Below, one piece after another: positions 25,141 through 34,279 of a stretch of 64,000 nucleotides of DNA. The number at the start of each line of letters is the position of its first letter. Position 1 is the first letter of the stretch. The notes under the pieces were generated by a model, which made no database searches, was not told the origin of the DNA, and was given only the letters and a program-made list of their open reading frames with translations. A program made the translations under genes and the position numbers. The stretch is from Diadema setosum. Its lineage: Eukaryota; Echinodermata; Echinoidea; Diadematoida; Diadematidae. The stretch spans positions 7,772,400 to 7,836,399 of the forward strand of contig CM067062.1 in the NCBI GenBank assembly GCA_033980235.1. The letters are read 5' to 3'.

Positions 25141-27081
25141 TTAGTGTTTCACCTGGTTAGTTTGATAGCTGAATGCAGATTGTAATGGATCATTCAAACA
25201 AGTCGCAAAGGGGTAGCGTTCTTCATTTTCTACGGATATTCGCGTACTCAGGATAATCCTACTTTGCTTGCTTCCCTGCTGATTGGTTGGGAGTTGCTTC
25301 CTCTGTATATGCTTCAAGAACAAGTGAGCCTTTTTACTCCAACTCGGGCATTTCCCTTGGTTTGTCAGGGTAAATGGATGCAGAATATAATGAATCATTC
25401 AGAGAAGTGCAAGACGGTCGCATTTTCCATTTCTTCGAATATTCGCATACTCGGGATATTCCTGCATTTCTTGGTTGGCTGTTGATTGGTCGGAGAAGCT
25501 CCGTCTGGATTTGCTTCAAGAGCAAGATAACTTTTTTCATCCAACTCGGGCACTTTTCTTGGTTTGTCAGGGTAAATGGATGCAGAATAGAATGGATCAT
25601 TCAGAGAAGTTGCAAGGCGGTCGCATTTTCCATTTTTTCGAATATTTGCATACTCGGGATATTCCTGCGTTTCTTGATTGGCTGTTGATTTGTCGGGAGT
25701 AGTTCCGTCGGGATTTGCTTTTGGAACGAGATAGCCTTTTTGATCCGACTCGGGCATGTCTCTTGGTTTGTCAAGGTAAATGGATGCAAAATATAATGGA
25801 TCATTCAGAGGAGGTTGCAAGAGCCTCGCGTTTTTTATTTCTCCTGATATTTGCATACTCGGGATGATCCTGCGTTTCTCGGTTGGCTGTTGATTGGTCG
25901 GGAGGAGTTTCGTCGGGATTTGCTTCAAGAACAAGATAACCATTTTCATCCAACTCGGGCATTTTTCTTGGTTTGTCAGGGTAAATGGATGCAGAACAAA
26001 ATAGATCATTTAAAGGAGTTGCAAGATGGTCGCGTTTTTTATTTCCTCGAATATTCGCATACTCGGGATATTCCTGCATTTCTTGTTTGGCTGTTGATTG
26101 GTCAGGAGTAGCTCCGTCATGATTTGCTTCAAGAACAAGATAGCCTTTTTCATCCAACTCGGGCGTTCCTCTTGGTTTGTCAGTGCAAATGGACGTAGAA
26201 TATAACGGATCATTCTGATGAGTCGCAAGACAGTCAAATTTTTCATTTCTTCTAATATCCGCATACTCGGGATTTTCCTGCGTTTCTTGTTTGGCTGTTG
26301 ATTGGTCGAGAGTAGTGTTGTCGGGATTTTCTTCAAGAACAAGATAGCCTTTTTTATCCAACTCGGGCATTTCTTTTGGTTTGTCAGGGTAAATGGATGC
26401 AGAATATAATGGATCATTCAGAGGAGTCGGAAGAGAGTTGCGTTTTTTATTAGTACGGATGTTCGCATACTCGGAATGATCCTGCGTTTCTTGATTAGCT
26501 GTTAATTGGTCGGGAGTAGTTTCGTTAGTATTTGCTCCAAGAACAAGATAGACTTTTTCATCCAACTCGGGCATTTCTCTCGGTTTGTCAGGGTAAATGG
26601 ATGCAGAATACTTCAGAGGAGTCGGAAGAGAGTTGCGTTTTTTATTAGTACGGATATTCGCATATTTGGAATGATCCTGCGTTTCTTGATTGGCTGTTAA
26701 TTGGTCGAGAGTAGTTTCGTTAGGATTTGCTTCAAGGACAAGACAGCCATTTTCATCCAACTCAGGCATTTCTCTTGGTTTGTCAGGGTGAATGGATGTA
26801 CAATATAATAATGGATCATTGAGAGGTGTCGCAAGAGGGTCGTGTTTTTCATTTCTTCGAAAATTTGCATACTCAGGATTATCCTGCGCTTCTTGGTTGG
26901 CTGTTGATTGGTCGAGAGTAGTGTTGTTGGGATTTGCTTCAGGAACAAGATAGCCATTTTCATCCAACTCGGATATTTCTATTGGTTTGCCTGAGTACAT
27001 TGATGTAGAACATAAAGGATCATTCAGGTCTTTCGCAAGAGGGTCGCGTTTTTCATTTCTACGGATATTCGCGAAATCATG
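25141..27081 (-). repeat. Tandem array of about 204-base units, coding then decayed
   Basis: The units within the ORF start at 27081 (FANI), 26877 (YANF), 26670 (YANI), 26475 (YANI), 26271 (YADI), 26067 (YANI) and 25863 (YANI, truncated). Unit lengths are 68, 69, 65, 68, 68 and 68 codons. Left of the stop codon the array continues for about three more units, in changing frames. The landmarks ASIYPDKP, GYLVP, YLALEANP and NDPLY remain readable, with single-base indels near 25813, 25492 and 25407. The last recognisable sequence ends at about 25141. Confidence 0.85.
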
Positions 27082-27564
27082 GTAGGGAGCAGTTTCGTCG
27101 GACTTTGTCTCGACAACGGGACAGCCAGCTTTATCTACCTGGGACATTTCTCTTTGTCTCCTTTGTCTGCGTTTTTTAGTACTAACGATATTCATGTAGT
27201 CGGGGTGATGCGTTTCTAGGATGTTCGCGGACTGGTCGGACGTTAAGGACCTTCTATTTCCAGTGCCATCAGCGTCTATCTCTTTACGACTTGCCTGAGG
27301 TTGACACGTCTTGACTTTAGTCAAGTTGACATTGGGAAGCAGGTAATCATCCGCATCTAATTCATTTTTGTCTTCACCGTTCTTTGTAGACCGAGGAAAC
27401 TTGACGTCCGCCTCATATTTCTTTTTTATGGTACCTGACATGCCTACGTATAGCTCTTTTTCCTGACCATTCTTTATCCTGACATCCTGGTGAGACAGCG
27501 AACTACTGCTTGAAGAAATTGAAGTATCTTTCTGCCTGCTCACTTTTGCCACAGCATAGTGATA
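25801..27564 (-). CDS. Receptor B exon 12: cytoplasmic tail with tandem tyrosine-motif repeats
   Basis: The acceptor TTTCAG|TAT is followed by 587 codons in frame with the TM exon (YHYAVAKVSRQ), then TGA at 25801-25803. The first 160 or so residues are unique: a Ser run, DDYLLP, then HHPDYMNIV and a basic cluster (KKRRQRRQR). From 27081 the tail is a tandem array of 68-residue units (65-69). Each unit has PEYANIRRNxKRDxLATPLN, then DPLYSASIYPDKP, PELDENGYLVLEANP and a DQSTANQETQ linker. YxN matches the Grb2-type SH2 preference; SxYxxI in two units (SKYANI, SEYANI) matches the ITIM consensus. YLVL to YANI spacing is about 23 residues, too long for a classical ITAM. The last unit is cut short by a frameshift. 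No enzyme domain is seen. Confidence 0.85.
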   Translation of the reverse strand, partial: YHYAVAKVSRQKDTSISSSSSSLSHQDVRIKNGQEKELYVGMSGTIKKKYEADVKFPRSTKNGEDKNELDADDYLLPNVNLTKVKTCQPQASRKEIDADGTGNRRSLTSDQSANILETHHPDYMNIVSTKKRRQRRQREMSQVDKAGCPVVETKSDETAPYHDFANIRRNEKRDPLAKDLNDPLCSTSMYSGKPIEISELDENGYLVPEANPNNTTLDQSTANQEAQDNPEYANFRRNEKHDPLATPLNDPLLYCTSIHPDKPREMPELDENGCLVLEANPNETTLDQLTANQETQDHSKYANIRTNKKRNSLPTPLKYSASIYPDKPREMPELDEKVYLVLGANTNETTPDQLTANQETQDHSEYANIRTNKKRNSLPTPLNDPLYSASIYPDKPKEMPELDKKGYLVLEENPDNTTLDQSTAKQETQENPEYADIRRNEKFDCLATHQNDPLYSTSICTDKPRGTPELDEKGYLVLEANHDGATPDQSTAKQEMQEYPEYANIRGNKKRDHLATPLNDLFCSASIYPDKPRKMPELDENGYLVLEANPDETPPDQSTANRETQDHPEYANIRRNKKREALATSSE

Positions 27565-27879
27565 CTGAAAAAAAAAATGAATAAGAAAATAATAAAATTT
27601 CAGTGTAGGAGATTATCCATAAAACTTCTGCGGGAGCTTTTTTCCTTAGACACGCGTTACACACTTGCCCTACTCTGAAAACCAGATCGGTTTAAATGAC
27701 AAAACTATTTTAACAAGGTAAATCTCGCAACATTTAGGAATCCTTGACATACTTGAAGCGTTCTCTATTCCCTTAATGGAACTGGGAATGAGGTATGAGC
27801 AAAACAAATCACTAGGTTTATAAAAAAAAACCCAACATCAACAATATGTGAGTATAAAATTCATACACGCACACACACA

Positions 27880-27890
27880 CAATGTACATA

Positions 27891-27933
<43 letters not shown>

Positions 27934-28065
27934 CAGATGTATACTCAAGATTTATGCTATGTATAATTATAGAGAAACCAAGTTCAAGAACACTTGAGAA
28001 AGGACGAATCGCTTGACAATTTTTGTGTCAAAATAAAGTGTAAGTAATTACAGCATGAATTTGGT

Positions 28066-28105
<40 letters not shown>

Positions 28106-28120
28106 AATATATATATATTG
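27880..28120. repeat. TA microsatellites in the TM-tail intron
   Basis: Two (TA)n runs lie at about 27888-27932 and 28067-28118, with a CA-rich run just before the first. They lie inside the 984-base intron between the TM and tail exons of receptor B. Confidence 0.85.
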
Positions 28121-28548
28121 TGGAAACTTGGTTTTGTCCTCTATTACTCCTCCCTTTTAGAACTCTCTCCATCATTTCTCGAGCATTATTCAAGACTCAC
28201 AGTTTCACCAGATTTTCATTTACATGTATTTACTTGGATGAGTCTGTGTCCTTGATTTTTTTTTTATCAAACAGATGTATAGCGCCATACAAATGCTGCG
28301 AATCGTCGTCGTAATCACTATATGTATCATTCTTGCATATTAGAAGTTCTTTATAGCTGTACTCTTTGCAGTTTTCTTGCGTTGCACTTTGAAGTTTCCG
28401 CGTTCATATGTTGTACATACATACACTTTGTATCACACTTATACACTTTGTCCTGATTTCCTCATTATATGTATTTTGCCATGTACTTCGCGTTGGTGGC
28501 TGCTTAAATTTTGATTTCAATTTTAATTCAAATAGGGTCATTTCTTAC

Positions 28549-28691
28549 TCGAATATTGGTGCTACGTTTCTTGATGAACTTTCGAAGAATACTAGTACCA
28601 ATCAGTGCGAAAAGAAGAAGTCCAACGACAACTGAGCCCGTAATAGTTGCCTTTCGCATGTACCATTCTCTCCTCATAGATCCACCCCATC
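28549..28691 (-). CDS. Receptor B exon 11: transmembrane helix and stop-transfer
   Basis: A 143-base exon, phase 1 in (TGCAG acceptor) and phase 0 out (CGA|GTAAGA donor). After GWGGSMRREWYMRK comes a hydrophobic segment of about 22 residues (ITGSVVVGLLLFALIGTSIL), followed by RKFIKKR, a strong positive-inside stop-transfer signal. Phase 0 matches the tail exon exactly. This exon makes the gene product a type I membrane protein and links the ectodomain to the repeat tail. Confidence 0.82.
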
Positions 28692-29419
28692 CTGCAATAT
28701 AGATGACATATTTAGTTATAAACGACTTTACTTATGTGTCAGTATATGTCATTTTACAACACAGGAAGAAGACTCTTAGAATACAGAATCATGCACAAAA
28801 AAGAATAAACTTTTTGTAGAACAGTTATGATGTATACATGATACCGAACGTTCGAATTATTATGCTCACTAACTTGTCCACCTATGAGCACAGTGGATGG
28901 CCGAAAGAAAACTGTAGATGAAAGATAATGATGCATATGATTTCCTTTTAAAAAACTTGATGTAATAGGAAAGTCTCACACAGTCTAAGGCTAAAAGAAA
29001 AAGGGTAAGGCATTTTTTTTTTTGCCTTAAAACCACCGGAAATAAATGAAAAAAATCAATGTTAGGTCTAATATATTTTGATAAGGCGATATGCTTTTAC
29101 TTATATCACCTTGAAATAACAATATTTCATATATAACGTAGGCCTATATGAAAAATTGTGAGGGCATGACATCAACTCGCTCATTTCAATGTTCATAAGG
29201 ACTGGTCGAGAAATATTATCCGAAGAAATGTGAAATTTCAAAATGTTATATCTCCCTTATTTCTTATCCGATTTTTTTCCATTTTTGAAACGTACTGTAT
29301 GTTTTTTTTTTCTCCTTCTTTCAGAATTTATTTATTTTTGGGGTGCAGTGGATTTCCTCCCTGAAGGAAAAGCAACGATTAATAATAATAAAAAAAAAGC
29401 AATCTGGCTGTCTACTCAC

Positions 29420-29482
29420 CTGCAGATGATGTTACAGTTACCGTTCGCATTCGCGTAATTCCCTGTGTAGGCTGGCTTGCAC
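29420..29482 (-). CDS. Receptor B exon 10: Thr/Ser-rich stalk
   Basis: A 63-base exon between CAACAG and G|GTGAGT, phase 1-1. It encodes GASQPTQGITRMRTVTVTSS and then Ala before the donor. It is rich in Thr and Ser and has no cysteine, which fits a short juxtamembrane stalk that could be O-glycosylated. It was found only through its fit of phase and splice sites between CCP4 and the TM exon, so it is less certain than the domain exons. Confidence 0.65.
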
Positions 29483-30112
29483 CTGTTGATTGCAAGTAAA
29501 CAGCAGGGTCTTAGATATGTTACCCCCCTTCCCTTTATTGCGTGTTTGTTGGCAACGCAATGTGCACACTCATTCTAACATAATGCACTCACTGTTCCTG
29601 AAGTCCAATAAGAACCAAATGTTTCATCTAAAATTCGGTGTTAAAAATTATATTCGGTGTCACAGCTTTAGTCACCAGCAAGTTATGTTAACGCGATTTA
29701 AGTGAAAATACAAAAAAAAACAAAAAAAAACACACACGATATCATTCGAATGTCGTTTACAGAAACAGCAGAAATCCAACTAAAGCTGGAAATCCTTGAA
29801 ACCTTAGCCGCTTATAGTGCAATCCTACAGTGAAAAAAAGGGATGAATCAAAATAATGAATGGCAATAGATAAAATCAAACCTATGAAATGATAAATGTG
29901 TCAGCGTGATTGGTCTTCCTGTGATAGCCGACTTTACGACAGGTCCCGGCCTTCTTTTTTAGGTAGGGAATGTATTCCTGCTCACTTAAAAAAAAAAAAA
30001 AAAAAAGATTAAGGATGCAAAAAGACAAAAAAGTGTGTAGAATTGCATACAGAAAATGTCATTCGTTTGTTGATTAGTATTAGATAGAGGCAAGGATTTA
30101 GCATTATATTAC

Positions 30113-30328
30113 CTTCAACTGCTATACAAGATGGGGTTGACGCGTTCCAGACTAGTCCGTGAGTCGATCGACTACCTCCTGGTGACGTCACACAGAGCAA
30201 CGTAGCACTACCGTTGGGGACATAACCTTCGTCACAATTTAGTGTTACAGTGGATCCAAGCAGCGTGGTGTTTATACCCCATGTTCCGTGCGATACATTA
30301 CCAGGATTACCACAGTTCGATACGTTGC
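30113..30328 (-). CDS. Receptor B exon 9: CCP/sushi domain 4
   Basis: A 216-base exon, phase 1-1 (TCCAG acceptor, G|GTAATA donor). It encodes NCGNPGNVSHGTWGIN, LNCDEGYVPNGSATLLC and LVWNASTPSCIAVEG, a canonical CCP. It is the membrane-proximal module and is followed by the stalk exon. Confidence 0.88.
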
Positions 30329-31039
30329 CTGGACGGACGGAATATGAACAATGTGTTAGTAAGCTGTAGGGTGACAAGGATTCGCATTTGCTACATACTG
30401 CTTCATTTATCTTACTGCAAAATGTGTGTATCCGTAATAGCCGGTAGGGAATAGCCGGTGGCGTGGGGATATCATGCAACACTGTAGGTTGACCCAACTC
30501 GGATCCCCATAACGAAATGTGTAGCGGCCTACATCTCTTTCGCTGATGTCAATGTAAGCATGCACATATTGTTGCCAGGCAATTCTATACATGTATTATT
30601 GCAGGCCTGCGTTTGTCTTGGTTTTTTAAATGTGCCCCGATGGGCAGTGAATAGAGAGCAACATTATTCATTCAGGCCAACCTTCTCTCCATGTATTAAT
30701 CATAATCTTTGTCGCTACTCAGTGAGTGATGATTTGAATATTATATTCATAGTATGTCGTTTCGTTTAGACATTCACTTTTGGAGCCATTATTCACGTCA
30801 AGCGTTTGTTTACGATGATGGTCTCCTGTCTTTCTGTTATATCCAGAGTTGCTTAATATGTTTTTTGAACGCAGATACACGGGATCCTAAGTTTGCATAT
30901 ATGCGTGAAATGATGCCTCCTTGTTTTCGTTTTGCATCGCGTTAGAAAAATGTTGGATATTTTGATTAATCATATATCTGTTTTAACTTTCAGATTCAAA
31001 TTATACTTTGCTCAATTAGTTCGTTCATTTGACTTTGTA

Positions 31040-31110
31040 TTACATTTATGTATGAAAAAGAAATTCAGAAATCAAATCAAATCAAATCAATTCAAATCAA
31101 ATCAAAATTC
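31040..31110 (+). repeat. (AAATC)n tail-like microsatellite
   Basis: A run based on AAATC/AAATCA follows T-rich unique sequence. It resembles the 3' tail of a truncated non-LTR element on the plus strand. It is intronic, between CCP4 and CCP3 of receptor B. Confidence 0.5.
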
Positions 31111-31628
31111 ATATAAGCATTAAATTTGTTTCTTTTTCGTATTTTAAAAGTAAGACAAAAAGCTTTCCTACTACAAACCTTATTGTCATTGATAATCCAA
31201 ATCCGAACTGTGATTGAGCATGCTGAGTAATAAACAAGTGTTACTTTATTTCTTTGCATCTAAGTGCTCACATTAATAAACTCCTGCATTCAGTGGATAG
31301 TGGTGATTCAATATGGGAGACGTATAAAATCCTCAAATAAAGTAAACTGTTATAGTAAAATGTTCACGTTGATGAACTTGGTTGAAATCCCTCGGTATCA
31401 GCGACAGTGGCTTTAAGAAAACACACTGTGAATTATACACAACTGCTTTGAGATTGCTCGTCTAGTAAGCTTTTCAAACCGTCTTTATTCGGGAAGGTAT
31501 TATTCGTGCTCATTTAAGGAACTCAACAAAACAGAATATGATGGATGTTAATTTTTCATTCTACTCCGCATTGTGTGACATGTTTAGATTAGCTTCAAAG
31601 ATGAAGGCCTATCAGATTGAACATTTAC

Positions 31629-31844
31629 GATCGACTTCTTGGCAAGACGGGGTTGATGCGTTCCAAACTGGTGTGTATGTCAATGGATTATCGTTGGATG
31701 ACGCCACACACAGCAACGTTGCGCTTCCATTGACGACGTAACCATCATCACAATCCAGTGTTACCGTGGATCCAAGTTGTGTGATGTTCGAACCCCATTT
31801 TCCGTGTGAAACGTTACCGGGGTAACCACATTTTAGCCTGTTAC
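31629..31844 (-). CDS. Receptor B exon 8: CCP/sushi domain 3
   Basis: A 216-base exon, phase 1-1 (GGCAG acceptor, C|GTAAAT donor). It encodes LKCGYPGNVSHGKWGSN, LDCDDGYVVNGSATLLC and PVWNASTPSCQEV. This is a canonical four-cysteine CCP with the tryptophan kept and N-glycosylation sites (NVS, NGS, NAS). Confidence 0.88.
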
Positions 31845-32275
31845 CTGCCAATATAGAATGGTTGTAAAAAGACAGTATACAATAATGGGGATCGTCAGTC
31901 ATATGGGAACATGAGTAAACAATTCTTTATTATGTCATGCTTTTCTTCTCCATAAAGTGTGAATTTATAATCCTTATTCTTAGATGGGGGAGGGAGGAGG
32001 GGTTCGTGGAATATCAGGATTAAAAACTAGACGAGACTAATGCAGAAAACTTTTATCAGTTTGGGAAGGTCATTAGTTATGTGCATGGGGACCTGTTATT
32101 ACGTTGGAGATACAACTCGGGGCAGGCTCATTCAATATCATACTGTATATAGAGATATTACAATATGAGGCAAATATGACTTAGGAATTAGAACTAAAGC
32201 AGATCATCAGTGTTTGAACCAGTAAAAAGATTAAGTTTTTTATGATAATAATAATAATTGTTTTGGATATAAACT

Positions 32276-32509
32276 CCAAATTTTATTGTCCAAGAATGGA
32301 AATTCATTTTGCCCAATTGATCGTGGGCCCGGCAGCCACTGAGCAGCGCCAGATCGACGTTGCTCTAACCTTTTCAACTGTTGAACAGCAAACAAGGTAG
32401 CAGCAACTCCCATCTTTTAACGTCTTTTGGTATGACGCGGCCGGGGTTTGAACCCACGACCTCCCGATTGTGAGGGCAGCCGCTCTACTCACTGAGCCAA
32501 CACATCGGT
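32276..32509 (-). mobile_element. tRNA-derived SINE
   Basis: Read on the minus strand it starts with a tRNA-like head: an A-box-like TGGCTCAGTGAGTAGAG and a B box GGGTTCAAACCCC about 35 bases further on. A non-tRNA body follows, and the element ends near CAATAAAATTTGG. It is intronic, between CCP3 and CCP2 of receptor B. Confidence 0.75.
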
Positions 32510-32905
32510 TGTGTCAAAGTTTTAAAGAATTACCGTTGTAGTTCATGCATGAAAATTTAACTTTAGGATTTTAAATAGTCGTAGTACGTCACTTTGATAA
32601 ACACTTTGTTTTCTCTGAATGACTGTTACCTTACCTGAACTGCATGGGCCGTTAATATTCAGCTACAGCCTTTAATTCTGTTGCCTCGTTTGTTTGATCA
32701 AATCATTGTAATCTTAACAACCAAAACATTAAATAAAATTATTTTTGTTGTTGTTGTCATTATCCAAGTCGCAAAAACTGTGGGGTGCAAACGAGCGAAA
32801 CACTGCCTTTTTGGCAATCATGGTGAATGCTGTGTTTGCCGTTTAGGTTTCATAGTCCAGATAAAAAGCTCAGATAAAGCTCAGATAAAAAGAAAAATAA
32901 AGTAC

Positions 32906-33121
32906 CCCAGGACATTGATTCTACACTCTGACAGGTTGGGAGGGATGCATTCCACACAGGTAGATTGCTGTCGGAAGAACGTATGCATTGCAAAGTGACA
33001 CTGCCATTGATGACGTAACTATCATCGCAAGTAAGAGATATTGAGGAGCCAAGTGACGTCTCAGTAGAGTTCCATCTTCCGTTAGAAATATCACCAGGGA
33101 AATCGCAAAACATCCCAGAGG
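32906..33121 (-). CDS. Receptor B exon 7: CCP/sushi domain 2
   Basis: A 216-base exon, phase 1-1. It encodes MFCDFPGDISNGRWNS, LTCDDSYVINGSVTLQC and PVWNASLPTCQS. The donor sits further downstream than in its relatives (G|GTACTT), because the ancestral site after VE has been lost; this adds SMSWG. The polypyrimidine tract of the acceptor is extended by a (CT)n microsatellite (33133-33185). Receptor A has no direct counterpart in this window. Confidence 0.82.
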
Positions 33122-33633
33122 CTGATATGCAAGAGGTAAAGGAGAGAGGGAGAGAGAGAGAGAGAGAAAGAGAAAGAGAGGGAGATAAAAGGATGGTGTC
33201 AGTCGCTGCCAATGCTTGCCCTAACAAAGTAACACTTACAAGGAATATGAAACCATGGCATTAACTTTAAAGGTTCTGTTTTTTTTTTTTCATTATACTC
33301 GTTATGATAGATAGCACTTCCAAATTGTTCAAAGAGCGCAAAGCAAATTTACATGCCTCCACGAATTAGACGTATAACTAAAGATTTCATCCCTCATATC
33401 TACTAGTATATTTGTACAATACTTTCCTATCCCTGAGTGTTTTTTTGTGTTAATAATTCCATTCGAGGAGAGTTTGTGTAGAGTTGGATATTGACATATA
33501 CTCACACTTACCTATTGTCCCTGAGCTGTGCAAGGTTTGAATTCAAAACTAAAGCATCATGTGTTCAGTGAGTGCAATTCAAACGAAATTGAATATGAGA
33601 CTGGGTGGGGGAGGGGGGGGGGGGGGGACGTAC

Positions 33634-33843
33634 CCTCCACTTCTTGGCAACATGGTACCGACGAGTTCCAAACAGGGAAGTACGTCGACCGTCCAGGTAG
33701 TCTCACACACTGTAGTGTGGCGTTACCATTGATGACGTAACCATCCTCACAGGTCAGGTTTACAATGGAACCAAACCACGTGACGTTGGAGTCCCATTGT
33801 CCGTGCTGGACAACGTCAAGTTGGTCACAAAAGCCATAGGAAA
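33634..33843 (-). CDS. Receptor B exon 6: CCP/sushi domain 1
   Basis: A 210-base exon, phase 1-1 (TGTAG acceptor, G|GTACGT donor). It encodes SYGFCDQLDVVQHGQWDSN, LTCEDGYVINGNATLQC and PVWNSSVPCCQEVEG. An extra cysteine lies next to Cys4 (PCC, where receptor A has PSC). A run of about 17 C residues follows the donor on the transcribed strand. Confidence 0.88.
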
Positions 33844-34279
33844 CTACATTATAGGCAACCAGAAATGAGCAAAATTTGTATGAAGTTATGAGGCACAAAA
33901 ACATGTTTTGAATCACCATTACGCAAGCTATCAATTTGATTACCGATGTTCATATCACACGTAGCCAGATAAAGTTTCTGCATGAATTAACGTTTAGTGC
34001 AAAGGATGGGCAGCTCTTCAGACGGAATGTAGATGTGCACTAATTCAAAACAAAGCCATGGAAGGCAGTATAGAAAAGTGAAGGTAAACGCGGTAAGTGT
34101 ACATTAATGTAAAAAGCGACAAAAACATGAAGGAATCTAATTTCGAAGCAAGACATTTAGTTCAAAACACAACAGTCCTGAAATATTAGAAAACACTCTT
34201 ACGCCCCCCCCCCCGAAATAAAGAGAGAAAGATAGATCGATATGATTTTAATGATTGATATCTGTTACTTAATCCTTTC

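Noticed and set aside
25851..26111. Plus-strand ORFs over the tail array
   Set aside because: They are antisense shadows of the repeat units. The minus-strand frame joins a TM exon and keeps a conserved motif order.
26010..26963. Alternative minus-strand frames (HPFTLTNQ repeats) over the array
   Set aside because: They are out-of-frame readings of the same 204-base units and have no link in phase to the TM exon.
25863..27081. Classical ITAM (two YxxL/I six to twelve residues apart)
   Set aside because: Spacing from YLVL to YANI is about 23 residues, so the canonical ITAM definition is not met.
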